Origin: Oxytricha trifallax
Taxonomy: Eukaryota > Ciliophora > Spirotrichea > Sporadotrichida > Oxytrichidae
Direction: 5' to 3'
NCBI GenBank assembly: GCA_000711775.1
Contig: ARYC01001480.1
Span: forward strand, 23,065 to 87,064
Length of the DNA stretch: 64,000 bases
Part shown: one piece after another, positions 55,376 to 64,000 of the stretch
Layout: each line of letters opens with the position of its first letter
How positions within the stretch are numbered: the stretch's first letter is position 1
Made by a program: the position numbers and the translations under genes
The notes under the pieces: generated by a model
What the model saw: only the letters and a program-made list of their open reading frames with translations
Told to the model about the DNA's origin: nothing
Database searches by the model: none

Positions 55376-56591
55376 CAAAACCCCAAAACCCCAAAACCCC
55401 TTAATGAGTTTTATATGTGTTTTGATTGATGAGGGTAATGTTGAGGATTAGGGTTTATTTGAGCGAGAGAGCATATATTTACTCTAGTTATGAAATTTTG
55501 AAAATTTAATATGATCATCATTTTAATGCAAAACTTGTATGTTTTCATATTTATATACATGTTATAGCATTTTTATTTGAAAAAAATAAGTTTGAGAGAC
55601 AATTTTATCTCTTTTACATTTTTTTCATAAGTTATTACTTTTACTGATCGTTTTTATAAATTTAGATGATTGCATCTTTTTAAAAATTTGGCATTTAATC
55701 ACAAATATTTTTTAAGTTTTCACAAAAAGATATTTTTAAAATTAATTCAACATATTCATTTCTTTTAGCAAGTGTTCTTTATCATCGTATTTTCGTCCAA
55801 TAGAAACAAGTTTGGAAACATTAGTAAAAGTGAAATGAAAAATATGCATAAAATGAGTGATTTTAAGGTGATTGATATCCATAATCATGCAATGATTTAG
55901 TTCCAGAAGTATTATAAATTTATATCAATCTTTAAATTTTGTAATTATAGTTTCTATTAATTTTATGACACATATCACATATGGGTATCTTATAGGAGGT
56001 CAACCGTGTAATGAGAAATGGAGAAAGTTTGCAAAATCTGTATAAAATTTCAGAGATAGATATCAATTTTAACCAATTAAATTCCATTAAACTAGTACTA
56101 AATTTGTATTAATTTAATTAGTACCTGTACTAAATTTGTTTAATTTTAATTGGTACCAATTTATTAGTACCAAAACTTAATTAGTACCTAGTTTTAAACT
56201 AATGAGGTTTTGATGGAAAAGTTCTAAAATGGTTTAAAACCTAATTGGTACCAGTACTAACATGAATTATTTCTAAGTTGGCACCAAAACATTTAAAAAA
56301 TGGAGTTCCTAAGAATTAAAAGAAAATTCCTTCATAAAATTAGCTTTTCTAATTAATTAAGCAAAGCAAACAATTAATGTACTATCATTAAAATCTTCGT
56401 AATGAAATCATTTCTACATAGCATTAATGTAGATGTAGTGATGATAAAAAATAAAATATCAAAGATCTCAACCATGAAAACAATGAATTACATTAAATCT
56501 AACAACAAAAGAAACAAATCAAAAAGAAACCCTAATCCCCAACATTACCCTCATCAATCAAAAACTTAAAATAGTAAGGGTTTTGGTTTTG
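55376..56591. mobile_element. Non-autonomous telomere-bearing (TBE-type) element, 1.2 kb
   Basis: The left end is three units of CAAAACCCC (55376-55400). The right end (about 56572-56591) is a slightly worn complement ending GGTTTTG. Inside, both ends share a subterminal TTGATTGATGAGGGTAATGT inverted repeat, followed by GGATTAGGGTTT. The same subterminal pattern occurs in the TBE starting at 62646. Flanks are AAT on the left and ATA on the right (AT common to both), compatible with a worn ANT target. There is no coding frame; the interior has a cluster of GTACCAATTAGTA-like units (56090-56270). It is best explained as a TBE that lost its genes but kept ends recognisable by the transposase. 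Confidence 0.82.
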
Positions 56592-56767
56592 ATAGAATTG
56601 AAGTTATTCTTAATGATTGTAAATCAGAAGTTTTTGGGAAGGAGTAGTTCTTGCGAACACAATTTCTGGCTTTGAAATCCACTTAATCAAGAATACTCAA
56701 TTATTCTCAGCAAGAGTATCACCATGAATAACGATAGCTCAAAAGAAATAAAAAATAATAAGACTAG
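56592..56767. other. Short spacer
   Basis: About 175 bp between the TBE-type element and the outer arm of palindromic element B. No features seen. Confidence 0.5.
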
Positions 56768-58597
56768 TAAGGTAGAATTTTTTGAGAATAAATGAATTCT
56801 TTGATTAATATAGAATGTTGATTAATTAAGTTTTATATAAGTCTTAAAAAATAAGCAAAAAGTGAATATAAGGGAAAATATAAGCAGAGTATAATACAAA
56901 TATTTTAGAAAGTTATTGCTCAAATATAACAAGATATTCTGAGTCAATAAATGAGCGCATGAGAGCTAAATATGTGCGCTCATGCGCTCATTTAATTAAA
57001 TTTCAGTCCATATCAAAGGACATTAGTCTTAATTCTGATTCTTAAAAGAGAATCCACTCTCTGCTTTAAAGCCCTATTTTTAATTATTTATAATTGAAAT
57101 ATATTAATTTTAATATTGATAAAATACATAAAAATAGGAAATTGTAGAACTTTTGAAATACAGAGAAATAAACCCCAAATATAACTGGCATGATTTTGAT
57201 ATTATCCTAAATTTAATTTAATAAACTATTTTTAAAAAAACAGATTGATTGAATTAGTACATTAGTTTATTAGTTTACAGAATACTGTAGAAAAGTACTA
57301 TTTATAATGATCCAAATAATCCAATGAACCAATGTACTAAAGTACGGATACGCAAAGAGAGAGTATTATTAGTGCTTAAATGTACCAAAGTGATTCAATA
57401 AACCAATAAACCAATGTACAAACTAGATTAATCGGTTTTTTTATTTGGTTCACTGAGTGGCCGGATGTGTAGATAGTTAGGCGTATTTACTTAAGCATTA
57501 TCCGTAAATTAATCTGCAGAAATATAGAATGATGCTCGTGTCTCTCAATGAGTGCCGTCTCCACCCTCTCCGTTGTCTATTGCTGTATCTCCGCTTGTCT
57601 ATCCGGGTTCTCCTGGCACATCACAGTCGATCTAGAGCCTCTTGAGGAAACATTGAGCGCACTGAGCTGTGCCGGATGGGAATGGCTTCCCTACCTCTCG
57701 AATGTTCTTGTGTAGCCAGATCAGCGTAACTCCGGTGAGGAAAGCCTCCATATCAGTCATCGGTATTCTGTCAAATGGTAGGCTATTGGAAGTGATGAAT
57801 ACTTAGCATCCGCGCTGTTTGATTTCTCCCGTCATTTTAAACTTTAAATATATATATATAATTTACGGATAATGCTTAAGTAAATACGCCTAACTATCTA
57901 CACATCCGGCCACTCAGTGAACCAAATAAAAAAACCGATTGATCTAGTTTGTACATTGGTTTATTGGATCACTTTGGTACATTTAAGCACTAATAATACT
58001 CTCTCTCTTAGCGTATATCTGCACTTTAGTACATTGGTTCATTGGATTATTTGGATCATAATAAATAGTACTTTTCTACAGTATTCTGTAAACTAATAAA
58101 TTAATGTACTAATTCAATCAATCTGTTTTTTTAAATTAGTTTATTAAATTAAATTTAGGAATATATTAAAATCATGCCAGTTATATTTGGGGTTTATTTC
58201 TCTGTATTTCAAAAGTTCTACAATTTCCTATTTTTATGTATTTTATCAATATTAAAATTAATATATTTCTATAATAAATTATTAAAAATAGGGCTTTAAA
58301 GCAGAGAGTGGATTCTCTTTTAAGAATCAGAATTAAGACTAATGTCCTTTGATATGGACTGAAATTTAATTAAATGAGCGCATGAGCGCACATATTTAGC
58401 TCTCATGCGCTCATTTATTGACTCAGAATATCTTGTTATATTTGAGCAATAACTTTCTAAAATATTTGTATTATACTCTGCTTATATTTTCCCTTATATT
58501 CACTTTTTGCTTATTTTTTAAGACTTATATAAAACTTAATTAATCAACATTCTATATTAATCAAAGAATTCATTTATTCTCAAAAAATTTTACCTTA
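56768..58597. mobile_element. Palindromic (foldback) element B, 1.83 kb, with nested inner element
   Basis: Inverted arms of about 740 bp (56768-57507 and about 57855-58597) enclose about 350 bp of GC-richer core. An inner pair of ends at 57116 and 58239 reads TTGATAAAATACATAAAAAT and is flanked by TA on both sides, homologous to the ends of element A. The outer 345 bp of each arm (from TAAGGTA) are inverted copies as well, so either the element is larger or the inner one sits in a second palindrome. Within the outer arms an ATGAGCGCATGA-type GC motif forms a small hairpin (about 56951-56993). The core holds one complete small gene. The element abuts the first central P-ATPase block at 58.6 kb. 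Confidence 0.82.
57545..57835 (-). CDS. 96-residue unrecognised protein of palindromic element B
   Basis: A complete ATG-to-TGA frame (start 57835, stop 57545-57547) fills most of the core between the arms, with three internal TAG/TAA Gln codons, so it is open only in the ciliate code. It begins MTGEIKQRGCQVFITSNSLP, then DMEAFLTGVTLIWLHKNIRE, a Cys cluster TAQCAQCFLKRLQIDC (Cys-x2-Cys and a third Cys 8 later), and an acidic Gly/Asp-rich tail. The region is clearly richer in GC than the arms and the neighbourhood, so it may have a different origin. No family recognised; the Cys cluster might bind zinc. Confidence 0.6.
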
Positions 58598-60043
58598 TTA
58601 GAAAATACTAGTTAATTTTATGATAGGTATTATTGTGGCTAATGTACCAGAGGGACTATTGGTTACTGTGACTGTGTGCTTTGCTCTAATTGCCAAGAAA
58701 ATTGCACAGAAAATGGTGCTTGTTAAAAATTGGAATCAGTCGAAACACTTGGATCAATTTGACATATATAAATGACAAGACTGGTACTCTTACTCAAAAC
58801 AAGATGATAGTTTATATTTTGTTTTATTACTTGACCCTTCAACCAACTTAATTTCAATAAAATTAATTCAGATGCCTAACCTGGATACGATATTGAAAAC
58901 CATAGTTTCTAATAACTTATGCAATATGTCGCTTTAGGTACCAAAACCACATTCAATATTAGTATTATTTAATTATTAGAATTCAACTTTTATTTAAATA
59001 TTTATAATTCTCTTACATGCCAACCACCGAGGAGATGAAGAAGTATATTGCTATTAAGAATGAAAAGATACCTGATGCTTACAAGAATCACGTTCTCACC
59101 GAAGAAGAAAAGAGAGAATCCACTGAAGCACTTTTAGCTGCTGAAGAAGAACAAACCATCAAAAACAAAAAGACAAAGGGTGATGCATCAGAGTCAGGTC
59201 TTATTAAGTTCCTCCAACCAATCTGGGATCTTGAACAATACTATTTAATATATTTAATACAGAAGAAAGTACCCAGTCTTCATTTTTGAATAAGATGGAA
59301 AGCCAACTGAAACACTCATTCCATTTTATTGAAAAATATATTGGTTTAAAATAAAAAAATATGTAATTATTGTTTTTTATCAGAAATCAAATTCAACATG
59401 TACGTTAGAGATATGAATGAAAAAGTTAAGGATTTAATCATAAAAAATAATTATATCAAATTATAGTTTATTTACTCTTATGACACCTTATTTTAAGATT
59501 TATTTTTAATTTATAGCTAGATTAGATTTTAATTATACTGAGACAACAGAAAATTGAATATCTTTGTAATGAAATTCAAAAGTTTGCTCCGTAATATTTT
59601 CTTAAAAGATAATTTCTTCTAAGACTTATAAATTGTTTAATATGATATGAAATAAGCTATTAAACTGCGAGAGAAAATTCACAAGTTAAGATTCATTATA
59701 AAAAGTATTTTATATATAAACTTAAAAATTGAGGAACCTTCTTTCAACATAATTAAGAGTAAAAAAAAATAGAATACAATAAATCCTTTGAGATGAAATA
59801 TTTTTTAGAGACTTTTCTTAATCCTTCCTTTTATAAAATTAACTTACTTTAATTTCTAAAAATTGATTGAATTTGATGGAATGATACTTGTAATGAAAGG
59901 TGCACCAGAGAGAATTCTATTGATTTTTACAAAGCAAGATTTTAATTAACGGACAAGAAATCCCATTTGATGATAATGCAAGAGTAATTACAATTAAATC
60001 AATATTAAACTCGGAGAAAGAGTTCTCGCTTTCGCTAGATACA

Positions 60044-60103
60044 TATTAATAATATCAATTATTTAAATGAATTTAAAAACTTTTGTTAATTATTTTAGAT
60101 ACA
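60044..60103 (+). other. 60-bp IES in the P-ATPase, pointer AGATACA
   Basis: AGATACA at 60037-60043 and 60097-60103 borders an AT-rich insert. Excision joins LGERVLAFA-R-Y to TLEPQIYSKTP in frame. Confidence 0.75.
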
Positions 60104-60179
60104 CACTCGAACCTTAAATCTATTCTAAGACTCCCGCTTATCCATTCAAATTAGTAGATTATTAAAATAGAACGAAGAA

Positions 60180-61010
60180 GAGGATACCAAGTGAAATCAA
60201 ATCAAATTATAATAACCAAGTTGGCGATTTAACCAATAAAAATATAAATAAATAGAAGTATCTAGTTAATTTTAAAATTAATTTTTTTTGTGACAGTTCT
60301 ATCTCCAGTTTTATATTTTAAATTTTATTTTAAATACGATACAATTATTTAAGGATCCTAAATCACCCAGTGATGGATTGATACTTCTAAATATTATTAA
60401 ATAAAATATTTAATATTTATTTTATTAATTATTTATTTATTTGTGAAGAATTGTTATTCGGAGCTCCCTTTTTACGTAGTGAGTTATCCAAGTAAAATTT
60501 TAATTTTAAATTTAATAAATTCTACATATAATTTTGGATTAATTTATTTTAAAAATTTTATAGTTTAGGAATATATTAAATATCTTTTAGAAATTCCAAA
60601 TTTTAAGGTTAATTTGTTATCTAATACTATACTTGAATTAAGAAAAGGAATATATGTAGGAATTTTATAAAAGTTACTCATTTTAATTTAAATCGAAATT
60701 CATTTGGAAAAGAAAAATAAATGTTCAATAAAATTAAAATGAAAATCAAAAGATATAGGATAGATATTATAGAGATCCCATATAAGGATTACTAAAATTA
60801 TTTTTTGTTGTTGTTAAAGAGGATGATTAACGAATAATAATATTTAGGACAAATTTACTTGCCAATTAACTTCCCTATTTTAAATTTTTATCATAAGACT
60901 TGACAGTAAACTTCTCCCACCCCTAAGATTATAATTTTTTAAAAAAACTATAAATAAATACAAAATACTGGTTTAATAGAGAATTCTTTGCAGATGCAGC
61001 AATATTAAAG
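60180..61010. other. AT-rich interval inside the ATPase region
   Basis: About 830 bp between ATPase blocks with no recognisable coding sequence; probably eliminated DNA. A TTCTCCCACCCC patch at about 60911-60922 is the only GC-rich part. Confidence 0.4.
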
Positions 61011-61528
61011 AATAGTGCACTTGTGAATGATGCCAATGATGAATTAGTTAAATAATAAATATTATATAAGTTTATCAATTTGATGTGAAGGGATGGAAGA
61101 AATGGAAGGAAGTTTCTGAGAGAGATGATTCAATTAAGGGTTGGCTCCCCATGTTCAATCTTACTCTTGTTGGTTTAGTTTCACTCAATGATCCCCAAGA
61201 CCCAAGGTTGATATGTCAGTCTTGATATGCAGACAAGCTGGTATTAAAGTTATATTATGGTTATTGGAGATCAAGCTCCCACCGCAGCTGCTATTCAATT
61301 GAGCTAATATTTATCCCACACAAAGTTAACATCATCACAGATCCAAAGCTTGATTATCATTACTTAATGAAAGAAGAAGGACTTAGTCCAGATGAAGCCT
61401 GGGATAAATCAAGAGCTATCGTTTTAATAATTTGCTGAGAAGCATTAACAAGAAGAAAAACTAGACGATCTTGATCCTGAAAAAGGTAGATTCTTGATAA
61501 AACATAACATTACAAGTTTAGTCATATA

Positions 61529-61741
61529 GCTAAAATAGAAAAATTTGAGTAAATTTAATTGATTAATCAACTTTTTACATTTCTTTCTTATTATATTAAT
61601 TTTATTATATTCTTAGGTACTCTATTGCATTATAGCTGTTTTGCGATAGAGTACCTAAAATATAATAAAATTAATATAATAAGAAAGAAATGTATAAAGT
61701 TGATTAATCAATTAAATTTACTCAAATTGTTCTATTTTAGC
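61529..61741. mobile_element. Palindromic MITE (213 bp) inside the P-ATPase, TA target
   Basis: Arms of about 95 bp fold back almost perfectly around a short loop at about 61627-61647. The ends read GCTAAAATAGA inward. TA is present on both sides (61527-61528 and 61742-61743). The terminal sequence resembles that of palindromic element A. There is no coding capacity. It lies just before the TGDDVNDS block of the ATPase. Confidence 0.85.
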
Positions 61742-62642
61742 TAATATTATAAGTTCTGATTGTGGATGCTTGTCAAAAAGCTGGTCTCGTTGTCGCAGTT
61801 ACTGGAGATGATGTGAACGATTCTCCTGGAATTAAGAAAGCTAACATTGGTATTGCTATGGGAAGTGGCTCAGATGTTGCTAAGAATGCAGCTAATATGC
61901 TTTTACTTGATGATAACTTCAATTTTATTAAACTTATCAAGCAACACTTATACTAAAAACACTTTCAATTCATTGATAATGATAGTTTTACATAAAATCT
62001 TACATATTTAAAAATTATTTCTTCTTAATGAAATCAAATTACCTTAAATGTATGCTATCTAAAATATAAGTTGGCTTATAGGTTTATTAAAATATTAAAG
62101 GTGTTGAGCAAGGCAGAGTCATCTTTGATAACTTAAAAATATTGAATGATTCCTGAGTTGGTACCATTTTTGTCTCTCATTATCGTTCAGATCCCATTAT
62201 CACTCTCTACGATTCTCATTCTTTGATTGATAATGAGTATTTTTCTGATATATACCCTACTGTATCATTCGCCTCCGAATATGCTGAACTATTATTTTAT
62301 AGATGTCAAGACATTCAAAGAGAGATCAATAAAAAACAAAATAAAACTTTTAAGTTTCGCTTACTTGCAAATATTACTATATGCAATGAATGACTATAAA
62401 TATTCTTTAGTCGCAATGATGTTCCTTGCTATCGATAAAAGTTATTTTCCCACACCAGATGATGTATTTATAATTAAATTATTCAAAGAGTCTGGAGAAA
62501 ATCAAATGTTTCAGAAACTTAAATTCGATAAGTACAAATAAACGACCTTTTTTATTTCCACAGTCGTCTAAAAATGGATTTATAATATAAAATTAAACAT
62601 AGACAAGAACTCTCTCACTTTCCCAGCAACATATAAATGATC

Positions 62643-64000
62643 ATTCAAAACCCCAAAACCCCTTAATGAGGTTTATAAGTGCTTTGATTAGTAGGGTAAA
62701 GTTGGGGTTTTATTAGGGTTAGTAGAGAAAACGCAAGTTTATTTAGACTTTAATTTGTATTTAATGAGTATTAGTTTAATTATATCACACGAATTTTACT
62801 TGCTTGTCTTTGTTGTATCTCTTGAATCTCGCTTTCTTTAGTGGTTCGAGCATATCGTCTAAGGATTGTCTTGGAAATGCTGGAGCTCTTACTATTATCT
62901 TCTCTACAATCTTCTTTATTTCTTAGCATACATCATCTTGTTTTATGTGCTTCTCAGCTAGATTTATTTATTATTTTTCATATTTTGTATTAATGTAAGT
63001 CATGCTTTCCATATCGCACTCTAAAATTATTGCAGCTACTGCCCAAACATCCCACTAAATAGAGGCATTAGTCCATGTCTCTCTGATTGGGAAGTAACCT
63101 GGAGTACCAAGAACCTTTGCTAAGGTTACAATCTCTTATCTTAAGGCTCTATTAAAATCGATTACAACTACTTCTAAAGGGCAAAGGTTTAGCATAACAT
63201 TTTCAGGCTTCAAATCTCTATGAACGTATCCAAGCTCGTGAAGTTCCTAAACACCCTTTACCATATTAGATAGAATATCATTCAAGTCATCTGGGTATCT
63301 GTTTTAATATAGATAATCTCGGAGAGTCATTTCAAACTTTTTTAGCCTTAGTGCGATGAAACCAAACCCTAAAATAACACCATCTAGCTTGAGCAAATTG
63401 TTGCAATCTTTTTTCTATGCCTCTCTAAGTACAATATATTCGTTAGCAAACTCATTTTGATACTGCTCGGTTTTAAGGAGATAGCTGAAAGGATATACCT
63501 TGTAGGCATAGTCATCAACCACTATGAGTTTTGCTTTAGCAGGTACGTTTATATGTAAGTAGTTTTCAATACAACTGCTAAGGTCTACTGCATTTAGTGC
63601 AGGAATATACATGGCTATCTCTTAAAAGCATGCTAAAAAGACTTCACCAGCAGGTTGATTCATTAATTCTATTCGCTTCTGCCTCTTGAGCTTCTCCTGT
63701 TGTTCTTTTTAAGTCTCAAGATTATTAGATTTTCTTTTAGCGGGCACTAATTTCTAAGTCTCTTTATCTTAAATCAAGAACTCACTTAGGTGATGCTTCT
63801 GCATATGTTTCTTAACTTTAGCTGAGTGAGTATAAGACTTCTCACAAGTCGTGCACTAGTACCTGCCATCGACCTTATCATGCTTAAAATACACCTTAGC
63901 TTTCCCAGAGTGAACCTCTTTCATATGTCTCTTCAAACTGGAATCAGTAGAGAAAAACTTTAGCAGTCTTAGCATTCAAAAGTTTTAATCCTTTAAATCT
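62643..64000. mobile_element. Telomere-bearing element (TBE), left end and first gene; continues past window
   Basis: The end at 62646 is CAAAACCCCAAAACCCC, the 17-bp telomeric terminus characteristic of Oxytricha TBEs, preceded by ATT (62643-62645) as an ANT target. The subterminal sequence (TTGATTAGTAGGGTAAAGTT, then TTAGGGTTAG) matches that of the 1.2-kb element at 55376. The first gene inside is the zinc-finger/kinase gene, ending 140 bp from the terminus. The element lies within or directly after the C-terminal ATPase block. The 22-kDa and transposase genes are expected beyond 64000. Confidence 0.92.
62785..64000 (-). CDS. TBE 57-kDa zinc-finger/kinase protein (partial, C-terminal about 390 residues)
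   Basis: Open from about 63960 to TGA 62785-62787. There are two C2H2 fingers: one ending FFSTDSSLKRHMKEVH (its Cys half FECQDCQ is one base out of frame at about 63962) and YQCTTCEKSYTHSAKVKKHM-QKHH. A Lys/Gln-rich linker follows. The kinase domain is well preserved: VQELHELGYVHRDLKPENVM (catalytic loop), VVVIDFNRALRQE (DFN in place of DFG) and LGTPGYFPIRETW...WDVWAVAAII (activation segment and helix F). It ends ARFKRYNKDKQVKFV. Unlike the two other copies here, the catalytic loop is intact, so kinase activity is possible, with Asn replacing the Gly of DFG. The 5' part is outside the window. Confidence 0.9.

Larger units (their letters stand above)
58600..62640 (+). pseudogene. Type-II (Na+/K+-type) P-ATPase, central to C-terminal coding blocks
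   Basis: Landmarks appear in protein order. [20 protein letters not shown] is span 4 (58630). [12 protein letters not shown] carries the phosphorylated Asp (58771). KGDASESGLIKFLQP is in the nucleotide domain (59176). MILVMKGAPERIL is at 59880 and LGERVLAFARYTLEP at 60010-60115, across a 60-bp IES. GWLPMFNLTLVGLVSLNDP and AGIKVI...GDQAPTAAAI lie at 61125-61295. [20 protein letters not shown] is the hinge motif (61790). GVEQGRVIFDNLK, IPELVPFLSLIIVQIPLSLS and KLLSFAYLQILLYAMNDY (spans 5-7) follow to about 62400, with a span-8-like TTFFISTVVQKW at 62541. Many blocks are joined by single-base shifts (e.g. near 58730, 59285, 61190, 61260), so this copy looks decayed, although at least one true IES is present. 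A MITE (61529) and a TBE (62646) interrupt it. Confidence 0.82.

Noticed and set aside
55376..55400. Chromosome end (true telomere) at the C4A4 repeats
   Set aside because: The repeats are internal, match TBE termini in length and subterminal sequence, and have an inverted partner 1.2 kb away; they are transposon ends, not a telomere.
61559..61744. 61-codon frame inside the palindromic MITE
   Set aside because: Palindromic AT-rich sequence with no gene-like composition.
1..64000. Bacterial-style features: CRISPR arrays, operons, ribosome binding sites, riboswitches
   Set aside because: None present. The code usage, introns, IESs and TBE elements are those of a ciliate germline genome.
1..64000. 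tRNA and rRNA genes
   Set aside because: No cloverleaf-like or rRNA-like stretch was recognised by eye; a covariance-model scan would be needed to exclude them.

Overview
The window reads as germline (micronuclear) DNA of a stichotrich spirotrich ciliate of the Oxytricha/Stylonychia/Tetmemena kind. Reading frames become long and recognisable only if TAA and TAG are Gln and TGA is the sole stop: the GGQ motif of a peptide-release factor at 24.77 kb has its Gln written TAA, and the lipid-transfer protein, the kinase at 62.8 kb and the release factor all end at TGA. Introns are tiny (29-41 nt, GT-AG). C4A4 telomeric repeats sit inside the DNA at transposon ends. Several genes are cut by short AT-rich inserts bounded by 4-7 bp direct repeats (internal eliminated sequences, IESs, with pointers), and removing the insert plus one repeat copy restores the frame. 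All translations below use this code and were made by eye, so exon and IES limits are approximate unless a repeat is named.

Layout: 0-3.8 kb holds an unrecognised minus-strand gene and a decayed TBE-like pair (22-kDa-like gene and DDE transposase). 4.0-5.4 kb is a frameshifted serine carboxypeptidase remnant. 6.6-7.17 kb is a coding block without a start. 7.24-11.43 kb is a complete 4.2-kb TBE-like element (42-kDa transposase, 22-kDa gene, zinc-finger/kinase gene) with an AAT target duplication. 11.8-25.1 kb is the densest macronuclear-destined zone: an Asn/Gln-rich gene, anaphase-promoting complex subunit 4 (APC4), a BPI/LBP-type lipid-binding protein, two tandem alpha/beta hydrolases and a mitochondrial ICT1-like release factor. 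25.1-36.4 kb is an 11-kb AT-rich stretch with no genes I can support, only small inverted-repeat elements.

36.4-44.0 kb carries an unknown coding block and a DHHC palmitoyltransferase gene split by a 4,002-bp TBE-like element (37.81-41.81 kb). Excising the element with one ATT copy joins the palmitoyltransferase frame exactly. 44.2-49.3 kb has a small gene, a Rab-like GTPase with a long tail, and an unknown protein with repeated modules. 50.1-62.6 kb contains blocks of a type-II (Na+/K+-type) P-ATPase on both strands. They are interspersed with two large palindromic elements that each carry one small unrecognised gene (175 and 96 residues), a 1.2-kb non-autonomous element with telomeric ends, and a small MITE. 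From 62.65 kb a telomere-bearing element (TBE) with a nearly intact zinc-finger/kinase gene runs off the window.

The coherent picture is a set of macronuclear genes embedded in, and interrupted by, Tc1/mariner-superfamily elements that must be removed when the somatic nucleus develops. The least familiar features are the palindromic TA-inserting elements at 53.07-54.58 and 56.77-58.60 kb and their small genes.
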